The notes below the pieces were generated by a model, which was given only the letters and a program-made list of their open reading frames with translations, was not told where the DNA came from and did not search any database. A stretch of 64,000 nt of DNA, taken from Clostridiaceae bacterium (lineage in GTDB: Bacteria > Bacillota > Clostridia > Lachnospirales > Lachnospiraceae). Position numbers and translations under genes: made by a program. Positions 1 to 8,218 of the stretch are shown here, one piece after another. Location of the stretch: contig QXXC01000003.1 of the NCBI GenBank assembly GCA_009911305.1, positions 124,001 through 188,000 on the forward strand. The letters run 5' to 3'. Each line of letters starts with the position of its first letter. Position 1 is the stretch's first letter.

Positions 1-1
1 A

Positions 2-1801
2 GAACAGGATACTGCATCCTGGATCACGAATGAACTTTCTCTCGATTGCAAATGGACAGCGGATCCGACGATGCTGATGGAGGCAAGCGAATGGGAAAGG
101 CTGGTGTTTCCGGTTCGTGAGAAGAATTATGTGCTGGTATATTTCCCGAACGCCGGCATTCTGGATGCGGCGAAAACCTATGCCCGGAGGAAGAGGAAGG
201 AGCTTGTCGTTCTTTCCTTTAAGCCCTTCAGAGGCCGCCATATAAAATCAAAGGCGGTTTATACGCCGGGGGAATGGCTGAGCTATCTCCATGGCGCGGA
301 TGCTGTTTTTACAGATTCCTATCACGGGATCTTATTTTCCATCTATTTTAAAAAAACGTTTTGGACAAATAATCACAGCAACCGCATGGAATCCTTATTT
401 GCAGGCCTTCATTTGGAGGGCAGATTTCTTGAGGAAAACACATTTGAGAACCGGATTGACTATGACGCGTGCATGCTGAGGATGGAAGAGATGCGGAGGA
501 AAGCCCTTGCATATATAAAGCATATGGCGACAAAGAACTGTAAAGTAAAAAAGACGCACATTACGGCAAATGAGCGGAATTGTTCCGGCTGCACAGCCTG
601 CATGGCTGTCTGTCCTGCAAACGCCATTTTGTTTGAGGAAGATTTACAGGGATTTAAGAGGCCGGTTGTCAGCCAGAGTAAATGTATAGAGTGCGGAAAA
701 TGCCTGAGAGTCTGTCCGGCGCGAAATCCTCTCAGGGAGTGCAGGGACATTCATCCGAACGCATATGCTGTGAGATGGGAGAATGAGGAAATCAGGGAGA
801 ATTCAGCGTCCGGCGCGTTTTTTCCGGCTATGGCCAGGTATATTCTGAAGAAAAAGAGCGGATATATCTGCGGCTGTGTGTTAAACAAAGAACTCATGCC
901 CATCCATATTGTAACCGATCAATGGACGGACGTCCTCCGTATGCAGGATTCCAAATATGTGCAAAGTGATTTACAGGACTGCTTTGCAGCCATTAAAGCG
1001 CTTTTGATCCAGGGAAACTACGTGCTCTTTACAGGGACTTCCTGCCAGGTTGCGGGCCTTAAGGCCGCTCTGCATGTGTCAGGGGTTCCGGAAGAGACGT
1101 TACTTACCATTGATTTTTTCTGCCACGGCGTCCCCTCGCCTCGGATCTGGAAGGAGTACCTTGATTTTTACAGGAGAAAAAGACGCCGGCCGGTTACAGG
1201 CTACCGCTTCCGGAGCAAAAAATATGGCTGGGGAAAGACAGCCAGGGGGGCAAATTACCTCAATTCCGTCAGGACAGGCCGTCCTGCCATGCGCGTGATT
1301 CCTTTCAGGTGTTGCCGGAACAGCGGGCCGGAGGATATTTGGGACGACCGATCGTATGAGGCGAGAATGTGGAGAATGATTTTCTTTTCTGATTTATGCC
1401 TGCGCTCCTATTGCTATACCTGTCCGTATGCGACGCTCCATAAACCAGCGGATATCACCATGGGAGATTTTTGGGGACTCGACGTCTGCCTGCCGGAATT
1501 TGACGATGCAAAAGGAACATCCCTGGTGATAGGGAGAACGAAAAAAGGGCTGGCTGCCCTGGAACAGATTCAGTATCTGCGCAAAATGGAAGTCCCGGTG
1601 GAACTGGCGATAAAGCGGCAGGCAAATGCGTTTGCCCCGAGCATGGAAGAAAAAAAGAGGGCGCAGTTTTGGGAGGATTATCGGGCGCATGGATTTGATT
1701 ATATTGCAAAAAAATATTTTAAATACGGCAGGGCGGTAAAAGTTAAATCGGCTGTTAAGCTGGCGCTTTTTAAATGGCGCCTGATGGATTACAGCAATTA
1801 A
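2..1801 (+). CDS. Pyruvyltransferase / F420H2-dehydrogenase beta fusion (5' partial)
   Basis: The frame is open to the left edge, so the true start lies outside the window and about 599 residues are visible. The first ~150 resemble the C-terminal part of polysaccharide pyruvyltransferases (VFTDSYHGILFSIYF; compare VITDSFHAVSFSILF in the complete family member at 12523). Two [4Fe-4S] motifs follow (CSGCTACMAVCP and CIECGKCLRVCP), then coenzyme F420 hydrogenase/dehydrogenase beta N- and C-terminal domains (TGTSCQVAGLKA, CPYATLHKPADITMGDFWG). Such Fe-S/flavin proteins recur in polysaccharide clusters of clostridia and presumably reduce or modify a sugar or pyruvyl group; the substrate is unknown. 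It is the first gene of a short polysaccharide tail ending at 3228. The domain calls are firm, the reaction is not. Confidence 0.8.
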   Translation, partial: EQDTASWITNELSLDCKWTADPTMLMEASEWERLVFPVREKNYVLVYFPNAGILDAAKTYARRKRKELVVLSFKPFRGRHIKSKAVYTPGEWLSYLHGADAVFTDSYHGILFSIYFKKTFWTNNHSNRMESLFAGLHLEGRFLEENTFENRIDYDACMLRMEEMRRKALAYIKHMATKNCKVKKTHITANERNCSGCTACMAVCPANAILFEEDLQGFKRPVVSQSKCIECGKCLRVCPARNPLRECRDIHPNAYAVRWENEEIRENSASGAFFPAMARYILKKKSGYICGCVLNKELMPIHIVTDQWTDVLRMQDSKYVQSDLQDCFAAIKALLIQGNYVLFTGTSCQVAGLKAALHVSGVPEETLLTIDFFCHGVPSPRIWKEYLDFYRRKRRRPVTGYRFRSKKYGWGKTARGANYLNSVRTGRPAMRVIPFRCCRNSGPEDIWDDRSYEARMWRMIFFSDLCLRSYCYTCPYATLHKPADITMGDFWGLDVCLPEFDDAKGTSLVIGRTKKGLAALEQIQYLRKMEVPVELAIKRQANAFAPSMEEKKRAQFWEDYRAHGFDYIAKKYFKYGRAVKVKSAVKLALFKWRLMDYSN

Positions 1802-1860
1802 AGCGTAACCGTCCGGAGTTTCTCTGAACAGTTACATGAAAGACAGCGGGGAAAAGGAAC

Positions 1861-2655
1861 ATGAAACGAAAAATATTAATTCGATTTGACGATATTTGTC
1901 CGACAATGGACTGGGAGCAGTGGAAACGGGCTGTTTCTGTATTAGATGCCTTTGATGTGAAGCCGCTTTTAGGCGTGATCCCGGATTGCCGTGATCCGGA
2001 GCTCTTCATCAACGAGGAAAGAGATGATTTCTGGCAGTATATAAAGTCTTTGCAGGAAAGAGGCTATACGCTGGCGATGCATGGATATCAGCATGTATTC
2101 GATACAAAGGCCAGAGGGATGGTAAGCGTCAGGCATGCTTCCGAATTTGCAGGGCATACGTATAAAGAGCAGTTTGAGAAGCTGCAGATCGGGCGAACGA
2201 TTCTTGGCTCACATGGTATTGAGACGGACATTTTCTTTGCCCCGGCTCATTCCTATGATTTAAATACTTTAAAGGCGCTTGGAGCGCTTGGATTCAAATA
2301 TATTTCGGATGGGATGTCGCGAACGCCGATTGCCCGGTTTGGGGTAGCCTGCCTGCCGTGCCGCTCCGGCGGGGTTCCGCGGATCGGAAAATGCGGATAT
2401 TATACGGCTGTATTTCACGCGCATGAGTGGAACAGGCCGGATAAAGCAGAAGAGTACATGCGGTTAAAAAGGCTGTGCAGGATGTATCAAAGCGATATCG
2501 TTTCGTTTGATGAATACAACGACAGGAAGGCGGCCGGAGGAATACTGGCAAGGCTTGATGAATGGATGTATTTGAGGCTTTTATATGGCGTGCGGCCGGT
2601 TCTGTCAAACATAAGACAAAGAGTGGGAACAACCGCCGGCTATGGAAAGGGGTAA
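1861..2655 (+). CDS. DUF2334-type polysaccharide deacetylase family protein
   Basis: 264 aa. The N-terminus (KILIRFDDICPTMDW) and the internal YTLAMHGYQHVF and DIFFAPAHSYD segments match the DUF2334 branch of NodB-like carbohydrate esterases: the first D-D pair and the two histidine motifs are the expected metal ligands. It probably de-N- or O-acetylates a glycan or its precursor. No signal peptide is evident, so a cytoplasmic precursor is more likely than finished polymer. It lies 59 bp after the pyruvyltransferase/F420H2-dehydrogenase gene and 9 bp before the acyltransferase, so the three are probably co-transcribed. Confidence 0.75.
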   Translation: MKRKILIRFDDICPTMDWEQWKRAVSVLDAFDVKPLLGVIPDCRDPELFINEERDDFWQYIKSLQERGYTLAMHGYQHVFDTKARGMVSVRHASEFAGHTYKEQFEKLQIGRTILGSHGIETDIFFAPAHSYDLNTLKALGALGFKYISDGMSRTPIARFGVACLPCRSGGVPRIGKCGYYTAVFHAHEWNRPDKAEEYMRLKRLCRMYQSDIVSFDEYNDRKAAGGILARLDEWMYLRLLYGVRPVLSNIRQRVGTTAGYGKG

Positions 2656-2664
2656 ACAGAACAT

Positions 2665-3228
2665 ATGGACATGGGCAGATTGCTTCAGAATGGCTTTATC
2701 AGAAGGGGATTCCGGTTTTATTTTATGAGAATCCGCCGGGACACCACGGCGTTTGCCAGGCTTTTAGGGGTGAGAATCGGGACAGGAGGGCAGATTCTCG
2801 GAGATCCGGTTGCGATTTTTGGCACGGAGCCGTGGCTGATTACACTGGGCGATCATGTGGACGTGACGAGCGGGGTGAGCTTTCTGAATCATGAGGGCGG
2901 GATTTGGGTTGCAAGGGGGCTGAAGCCGGAATTAAATGAATATGATAAATTTTCGCCGATCCGGGTCGGAAACAATGTCATGATCGGAACCGGAAGCCTG
3001 ATTATGCCGGGAGTTACAATAGGGGATAATGTGATTATTGCCGGGCACAGCGTGATCACAAAGGATATACCATCCAATTCGATTGTCGGCGGATGCCCGG
3101 CAAAGCGCATATCAGATATGGGACGGTTTCTGGAACGGCTGGAGGATGGATTGGTTCCGACAAAGAAGATGGCGCAGCATCAGAAAAAGGAATATTTGAT
3201 GAAAAAGCATCCGGAATGGTTTCTGTGA
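2665..3228 (+). CDS. Hexapeptide-repeat (LbH) acyltransferase
   Basis: 187 aa. A left-handed beta-helix acyltransferase of the maltose/galactoside/CatB type: hexapeptide turns are visible at GNNVMIGTGSLIMPGVTIGD and NVIIAGHSVITKDIP, followed by the usual GGCPAKRI closing motif. It presumably transfers an acetyl group from acetyl-CoA to a polysaccharide sugar. The C-terminal ~40 residues are Lys/Glu-rich and non-repetitive. Last gene of the left-hand polysaccharide cluster. The ATG at 2665 has an upstream ggaaagggg; an ATG two codons later is possible. Confidence 0.8.
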   Translation: MDMGRLLQNGFIRRGFRFYFMRIRRDTTAFARLLGVRIGTGGQILGDPVAIFGTEPWLITLGDHVDVTSGVSFLNHEGGIWVARGLKPELNEYDKFSPIRVGNNVMIGTGSLIMPGVTIGDNVIIAGHSVITKDIPSNSIVGGCPAKRISDMGRFLERLEDGLVPTKKMAQHQKKEYLMKKHPEWFL

Positions 3229-3553
3229 GGGTAACTGTTCAGGCCGGCATTGGAACAGAAGGTGTCAAGGCTGGTCTTGTCTTTTTCGTCTGCTCCTGCA
3301 GTTGAGGCTGCTATAAAGTATGTGGCTCATATCACATTTCCAGGAGATGTGAAGATTTTGTTTCATACAGTGCAGAGTGTGCGGAAACGGGAGGGGTTAT
3401 AGGGCAAACGGTTGAACCGCGGTAAGGTGCTGAAATCCCGGCCAAAAATCAAAAAGTCCCCTCCTTGAAGTTTCGCATAACCAAAAAGGGGATTGTTTTC
3501 TTTACCAGGCAAAGCATATTTTGTTTTGGACTGCTACAAAGGGCAGGCGCTTG
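3229..3553. other. Gene-poor spacer, left part
   Basis: No convincing coding sequence on either strand. It begins with a copy of the dispersed motif described in the findings (reverse complement of CCTGAACAGTTAC at 3231-3243), immediately after the acyltransferase stop. Weak complementarity between tcccct and agggga near 3455-3490 could form a small hairpin but is not a convincing terminator. Confidence 0.4.
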
Positions 3554-3664
3554 TTACAGTTCGGCCTGCTTGCGTATGGATTTAACAATACTTTTCGGGA
3601 TGTCGCCGGGATGATTCGGAATGCTGACTTTTACGGTTTCCTCCTTACAACCACATAATAACAC
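3554..3664 (-). pseudogene. hicA: HicA (YcfA-type) toxin, C-terminal remnant
   Basis: On the minus strand a 36-codon frame ends KVSIPNHPGDIPKSIVKSI then RKQAEL and a stop. This matches the C-terminal block of HicA mRNA-interferase toxins (V-x-V/I-P-x-H ... G-T-L-x-S-I-x-K-Q-A-G-L). The N-terminal part with the catalytic GSHH-type histidine is missing, and an in-frame TGA lies just upstream of a possible GTG at 3662-3664. No HicB antitoxin is seen. Probably the scar of a lost toxin-antitoxin module. Identified by motif only. Confidence 0.5.
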
Positions 3665-3819
3665 GTATTGTCAAAAGGAAAACATAAAAATATACGTATT
3701 TTACGTAAATATTATATGCAGATTTCTGGAAAGTATGCTGACTTATTCCTTTTGAATATCAGGGGTCATCATCCGGAAACGGCAGATCGGAGAAACCAAA
3801 TACAGATAATAGTTCCCGG

Positions 3820-4024
3820 TTTCGTAGAATACCTTAATCTAAGAAATTTTTCTCCATTATACTACGCTTTCCCCGTTATTTCAATGGGATTTTCTATCAG
3901 AAATGTTTAAAAATATCAATACATATCTTTGTGAATTTCTTAATTTCTTTTTCTAAACAAAAAAATCAGATTTTATCCAAAATTTTCACATGCCGTGTTT
4001 CGTGGAATAAGGTATTCTACGAAA
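3820..4024. repeat. 17-bp inverted repeats bounding a putative invertible promoter segment
   Basis: TTTCGTAGAATACCTTA at 3820-3836 and its exact reverse complement at 4008-4024 enclose 171 bp of AT-rich non-coding DNA holding one strong promoter (3856-3884, minus strand). The right repeat ends 40 bp before the first gene of the exopolysaccharide operon. This is the architecture of invertible promoters (invertons) controlling surface polysaccharides. No recombinase gene is in the window, so inversion is inferred. Confidence 0.65.
3856..3884 (-). promoter_or_regulatory. Sigma-A promoter inside the invertible segment, facing away from the operon
   Basis: On the minus strand TTGAAA (3884-3879), 17-nt spacer, TATAAT (3861-3856). 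It is the only good promoter between the repeats. In this assembly it fires leftward; flipping the segment would place it ~60-70 bp upstream of the first LoaP-type gene, with the repeat in the 5' leader. The shown orientation would therefore be the OFF state. Confidence 0.65.
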
Positions 4025-4064
4025 TTCCCGGCCAGGGGCGGGATAGAAGAAAGGAGTGGTTCCT

Positions 4065-4658
4065 GTGTGGTATGTGCTGCAGTGTCAGCCCGGGCGGGAG
4101 GAAACGGTTCTTCGCGCCTGCCGCAGGACTCTGTCCCCGGAGGCGCTGGAGGATGCTTTTTTGTTCCGCTGCGAGCGCCTGTGGCGCTCGGACGGGGCCT
4201 GGAAACCGGTGATCCGCAGTATGTTTTCCGGGTGCGTCTTCTTAGAGAGCGGACAGCCGGAGCTTTTATCGGCTGAGCTTAAGCGGTATCCGGGATCGGG
4301 CATGCTCAGGGCCGCGGAGGAGACGGGCGGCCTGCTTCCGATTTATGAGGAGGAAGAGGAAGCCCTGCGCAGGCTTTGCGGGGAGCGGCATGTTCTGCCG
4401 CTGTCGTATGGCTACCGGGATCGGGAGAGCGGGCAGGACCGGTTTGTGCGCGGACCGTTAAAGGACCGGGCGGGGCAGATCCTGAACATCGACTGGCACA
4501 GGCGGTTTGCCAGGCTGGAGGTATCTCTGGCGCGCAGGAAGGCCGTCATATGGGCCGGGATCGGACCGGACGGGCGTTTCTGGACAGATGAAAAGGGACG
4601 GCAGCCCTTCGGGCGGCCTGAACGGCCCTGTTCACCCGAAGCGCGGGAAACGGGATAG
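4065..4658 (+). CDS. loaP: NusG-family (LoaP-type) processive antiterminator, copy 1
   Basis: 197 aa from GTG 4065, chosen because aaggag lies 8 nt upstream and the protein then starts MWYVLQ, the family hallmark; GTG 4056 would overlap that Shine-Dalgarno. The NGN domain covers ~1-110 (RSMFSGCVFLE corresponds to the LFPGYVF block). A KOW-like segment near 135-170 reads FVRGPLKDRAGQILNIDWHR. LoaP proteins are NusG paralogs that let RNA polymerase read through terminators in long polysaccharide operons. It is the first gene after the putative invertible promoter and is followed by a second paralog. Its PGYVF-equivalent motif is degenerate (FSGCVF), so it may have diverged in function. Confidence 0.75.
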   Translation: MWYVLQCQPGREETVLRACRRTLSPEALEDAFLFRCERLWRSDGAWKPVIRSMFSGCVFLESGQPELLSAELKRYPGSGMLRAAEETGGLLPIYEEEEEALRRLCGERHVLPLSYGYRDRESGQDRFVRGPLKDRAGQILNIDWHRRFARLEVSLARRKAVIWAGIGPDGRFWTDEKGRQPFGRPERPCSPEARETG

Positions 4659-4968
4659 TGATGCAAAGATTCATATTCATGAATGTATGATGAATGAATT
4701 TCTGCATGGTTAAATGAAAAAGGACAAGGATAGGGAAACAGGCTGTACAGCTATGGAGGCATGCAGGCTGGCCGTATCCGCATATGGAGGGAACGTCTGC
4801 GTTTCAGTTGAGTCTGCAGGCTTGCGCCGCCATGCCGGAACAGGGCGTGGAAGACGGCTTGCGCAGACGGTTCCCGGACAGGCTTTGGAGACGCTTTGTT
4901 CTGCAGGGATGGCGAAGCCTGCGTTTTTTGCGGTTATGCGCCATTATAAAGGGAGTGTGGAAAACGCG
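4659..4968 (+). other. Spacer between the two LoaP-type genes
   Basis: 310 bp. The reading frame of the second LoaP-type gene is open back to an ATG at 4714, but that 85-residue extension resembles nothing in the family. I see no promoter, terminator or conserved RNA structure here. It may be a leader for the second gene. Confidence 0.4.
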
Positions 4969-5613
4969 ATGTGGTATGTAATCCAGACCATAACCGGAAA
5001 AGAGGAGGAGCTGCGCCTGAGGCTGGATGCTCTTTTGGATCGGGAGCGGTTTCATGACTGCTTTATTATCCGGGCCGAATGGATGAAGCGGCTGGGGGGA
5101 AAATGGGAGATACAGGTAAGGCCTCTTTTTCCCGGGTACGTCTTTGTGGAAACCGGGGAGCCGGAGGCGTTGTTTTTGAGGCTGAAAGAGATGCCGGGCT
5201 ATGCCAGGCTTTTGGGAAACGGGCGGTATGAATTTACGGCGCTCGAGGAGGAGGAGGAAGCGTTTCTGAAAACGCTCTGCCGGATAGAAGAGGAGGAAGC
5301 CCCCAAAACGTCCGGCCGGGCAGATCGGGAGGAGATGGCCGCCAGCCGGCCGGGAAGGCGCTGGCTGGTGGGACTGAGCGCGGCGAGGCCGGAGGAGCCG
5401 CCGGGAGAGGGCTGGGCAATCCGGGGTCCTCTGAAGGCATTTGAAAAGCATATAGAACGGATCAACCTCCACAAGCGATATGCGGTAGTGCGGGTAACGA
5501 TGGGCCGCCGCGAGCGGACGGTGCTGCTCGGGCTTGCGGGGGCAGGGAACGGGGAGCAAGGGCTCCGTGACGCAGGAGATTCAGGGCAATGCGGGAGGAT
5601 GCAGGGAGAATGA
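4969..5613 (+). CDS. loaP: NusG-family (LoaP-type) processive antiterminator, copy 2
   Basis: 214 aa from ATG 4969 (MWYVIQTITGKEEELRLRLD). The frame extends to 4714, but the family starts at MWYV and a GGGAG precedes this ATG. The NGN domain has the canonical LFPGYVFVET motif; a KOW-like domain near 165-200 reads RGPLKAFEKHIERINLHKRY. A ~45-residue charged insertion (EEEEAPKTSGRADREEMAAS) sits between the domains. It should bind paused RNA polymerase and promote read-through of the exopolysaccharide operon. Better conserved than copy 1 and the likelier functional LoaP. Its stop is directly followed by the small zinc-ribbon gene. Confidence 0.8.
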   Translation: MWYVIQTITGKEEELRLRLDALLDRERFHDCFIIRAEWMKRLGGKWEIQVRPLFPGYVFVETGEPEALFLRLKEMPGYARLLGNGRYEFTALEEEEEAFLKTLCRIEEEEAPKTSGRADREEMAASRPGRRWLVGLSAARPEEPPGEGWAIRGPLKAFEKHIERINLHKRYAVVRVTMGRRERTVLLGLAGAGNGEQGLRDAGDSGQCGRMQGE

Positions 5614-5649
5614 ATGATACGCAGACGGCGGATGATACAGGAGGCACAG

Positions 5650-5853
5650 ATGACTGGGATCGCGGGGAGGACAGGGAGGCTGCGGGCGCAGCAAAATACA
5701 AAGCCTCGGGAGGATGGCTGTGAGAGGTGTGTCTGCTGCCGCAGGCAAGTGGATATCCGAAAGGACACGGATATCGAATTCCGGCCTTTTTATGTAGAGG
5801 GAGCGGGGCAGCTCTGCTATGACTGCTACAGCGAACTCTATGGCCGATCATGA
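5650..5853 (+). CDS. Small zinc-ribbon protein
   Basis: 67 aa from ATG 5650, chosen for a caggagg 5 nt upstream; the frame opens at 5614. Two cysteine pairs (CERCVCC and LCYDCY, about 34 residues apart) suggest a structural zinc site. No enzymatic motif. It sits between the LoaP gene and the priming glycosyltransferase, 19 bp upstream of the latter, so it is probably translated with the operon. Function unknown. Confidence 0.5.
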   Translation: MTGIAGRTGRLRAQQNTKPREDGCERCVCCRRQVDIRKDTDIEFRPFYVEGAGQLCYDCYSELYGRS

Positions 5854-5872
5854 AAGACAGGAGTTGTTACCA

Positions 5873-7279
5873 ATGAAGAATCAGGAACAGTTCAAGCGGC
5901 TCATCCGGGCTGCTTTTTGTTTTGTTCTGCTTTTTGTGCATGCCATCCTTTTCTGGTATGTATGGAGGCGGTTTTACAGCCCGCTGATGGAGACGGAGTA
6001 TTGGCGGCGGGGCCATATGATGCTCCTGGCCTTTTATCTGTTCTGGGCCTTTTTGCTTCCCCGGATTTATGGGGGATGGAGAGTGGGGTACCTGCGGGTC
6101 TTCCATATCGTCTATTCCCAGGGGCTGGGGCTTGCGATGGCGGATCTGCTGATCTGGTGCCTGATTATCCTGCTGACGAAGCGTGTGATCCATCCGGGAC
6201 CTCTGCTTTTGATGCTGCTGGTTCAGATGGCGGCGCTTCTTGTTTGGGGCGCTGTCTGTACCGGACTTTATCTGCGCATCTATCCGCCGCGGCGCGTGCT
6301 CCTGGTGTATGGCGGCCGGCCGGCGGCGGGGCTCATGAAAAAGATCAGCACGCGCGCCGACCGCTTCGTGATTGGGGAGACGGCGCATATCTCAGAGGGG
6401 ATGGCGCGGATTAAAGAGAAAATCGGACGCTATCAGGGGGTGGTGATCTGTGATATCCCGAGCGATGAACGGAATGAGGTCTTAAAATACTGCTACGGCC
6501 GGGGGATCCGCAGCTACACAACGCCGAAGATTTCGGATCTGCTCATCCGCAGCGCGGAGAGCCAGCATATGTTTGACACGCCGCTCCTGCTTTCCAGAAA
6601 TACGGGGCTTACGATTGAACAGAGATTTATGAAGCGCGTCATTGATACCCTGCTTTCCGGGATCGCTCTGGCCGTGGTTTTGCCGGTGATGGGAATCGTA
6701 GCCTTGCTCATCAAGGCGGAAGACGGCGGAAGTATTATTTATAAACAAAAACGGCTTACGCTGGATGGAAAAGAGTTTTTTGTATATAAGTTCCGGAGTA
6801 TGCGGGAGGACGCGGAAAAGGATGGGGTTCCAAGGCTGGCAGGCGAACATGATGAGCGAATCACAAAAACAGGAAACGTGATTCGGGCCATTCGCCTGGA
6901 CGAGCTCCCGCAGCTTTTTAATATTCTGAAAGGCGACATGAGTATTGTGGGGCCAAGACCGGAACGGCCGGAGATTGCAAAGGAATATGAGGCGGAAATC
7001 CCGGAGTTTTCATATCGGCTGAAGATAAAGGCAGGGCTCACAGGATATGCGCAGGTGTACGGGAAATATAATACCACAGCTTATGATAAGCTGAAGCTGG
7101 ATTTGATGTATATACAGAATTATAGTCTGAGGCTGGATTTTGAGATTATGCTGAAAACGGTGCAGATCCTGTTCATGAAAGAGAGCACACAAGGGATGGA
7201 AGAAAACGCGGCAATCGCAATGAACAGGGGAGGGCAGGAAACGGTGACGGCAGAGCCGAAAACCTTTGCAGATCAATAA
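5873..7279 (+). CDS. Polyprenyl-phosphate sugar-1-phosphate transferase (priming glycosyltransferase)
   Basis: 468 aa from ATG 5873 (caggag upstream; the frame opens at 5819). Four to five N-terminal membrane segments (~10-140), a CoA-binding-like middle domain (~145-255) and a C-terminal bacterial sugar-transferase domain (KRVIDTLLSGIALAVVLPVM, FYKFRSM-type FVYKFRSMREDAE, LDELPQLFNILKGDMSIVGPRPE, LTGYAQVYGKY). This WbaP/WcaJ-like enzyme starts repeat-unit assembly by moving a sugar-1-phosphate from a UDP-sugar to undecaprenyl phosphate. It is the committed step of the operon; the sugar cannot be told from sequence. Confidence 0.92.
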   Translation: MKNQEQFKRLIRAAFCFVLLFVHAILFWYVWRRFYSPLMETEYWRRGHMMLLAFYLFWAFLLPRIYGGWRVGYLRVFHIVYSQGLGLAMADLLIWCLIILLTKRVIHPGPLLLMLLVQMAALLVWGAVCTGLYLRIYPPRRVLLVYGGRPAAGLMKKISTRADRFVIGETAHISEGMARIKEKIGRYQGVVICDIPSDERNEVLKYCYGRGIRSYTTPKISDLLIRSAESQHMFDTPLLLSRNTGLTIEQRFMKRVIDTLLSGIALAVVLPVMGIVALLIKAEDGGSIIYKQKRLTLDGKEFFVYKFRSMREDAEKDGVPRLAGEHDERITKTGNVIRAIRLDELPQLFNILKGDMSIVGPRPERPEIAKEYEAEIPEFSYRLKIKAGLTGYAQVYGKYNTTAYDKLKLDLMYIQNYSLRLDFEIMLKTVQILFMKESTQGMEENAAIAMNRGGQETVTAEPKTFADQ

Positions 7280-7298
7280 TCGGATGGGAAACGAGCGC

Positions 7299-8138
7299 AT
7301 GGGACAGGATTTTGCAGTTTTATTATCGGTATATAAAAAAGAAAAGGCAGAGCATTTAGAGAAGGCATTACATAGCATCACGGTTGGGCAGACGATATGC
7401 CCTGCTCAGATCGTTCTTGTGGAGGATGGGCCTCTGACGGAGGAGTTATATCGTGTGATAGAAGCATACAGGAATCAGTTTCCGGATTTGTTTGACATTG
7501 TTGCCCTGAAAGAAAATATGGGGCTCGGGAACGCGCTTCATATCGGGCTGAGGCATTGCAGATATGACTTGGTAGCGAGAATGGATTCCGACGATATCTG
7601 CGTGAGCGATCGGTTTGAAAAGCAGTTGGCATATATGAAAGCATTTGATGATATCGCTGTATGCGGAGGACATATCGCAGAGTTTTATGTACAGCCGTCA
7701 CAGATTATAACAATTAAGAGGATGCCGTTAGCTCATTGGGACATTATGAAACGCATGAAGTGGCGCAATCCAATGAACCACGTGACCGTGATGTTCAGAA
7801 AAAAGGCGGTTTTGAACGCTGGCGGATATAAAAAGCTCCCTTATCTGGAGGATTACTATTTATGGATTAGGATGCTGGACAAGGGATATTATTTTGCAAA
7901 TTTAGATTCTGTTCTGGTTAAGGTACGGACGGGAAGGGATATGTTCCGGCGAAGGGGAAATAAAGAGCAGCTAAAGGGATGGCTTATCCTGCAAAAGAAC
8001 ATGTATCGGATGAGGCTGATTGGCATATGGGAAGCAGCCAGAAATATGGCTGCAGCGGCTGGTTTTATATATTGCCCGTCCTCTGTTAAGAGAATTTTGT
8101 ATGAGAAATTGTTGCGTGATAAAGAAAGAAGCTCATAG
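7299..8138 (+). CDS. Family 2 glycosyltransferase (1)
   Basis: 279 aa from ATG 7299 (weak ggga upstream; alternatives 7266 and 7284 would overlap or abut the previous gene). GT-A fold: FAVLLSVYKKEKAEHLEKAL start, IVLVEDGP, the ARMDSDDI DxD motif for nucleotide-sugar/metal binding, and the acceptor-side LEDYYLWIRML (ED motif). It adds one sugar to the lipid-linked repeat unit on the cytoplasmic face. C-terminal ~40 aa amphipathic. Confidence 0.88.
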   Translation: MGQDFAVLLSVYKKEKAEHLEKALHSITVGQTICPAQIVLVEDGPLTEELYRVIEAYRNQFPDLFDIVALKENMGLGNALHIGLRHCRYDLVARMDSDDICVSDRFEKQLAYMKAFDDIAVCGGHIAEFYVQPSQIITIKRMPLAHWDIMKRMKWRNPMNHVTVMFRKKAVLNAGGYKKLPYLEDYYLWIRMLDKGYYFANLDSVLVKVRTGRDMFRRRGNKEQLKGWLILQKNMYRMRLIGIWEAARNMAAAAGFIYCPSSVKRILYEKLLRDKERSS

Positions 8139-8218
8139 GCATTTTTTCCACATTTCAGAGAAGACAGCCGTAAATGGTACTCTCTGACAGGGGGAAGAGG
8201 AAATTGAGGTACAGATAG

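Noticed and set aside
3668-3910. 80-codon plus-strand frame crossing the left inversion repeat
   Set aside because: No ribosome-binding site, no family features, atypical composition, and it overlaps the promoter and repeat.
4804-5559. 251-codon minus-strand frame opposite the second LoaP gene
   Set aside because: Antisense to a gene with clear NusG motifs; its own translation shows no domain and is Pro/Arg-rich as expected of a shadow.
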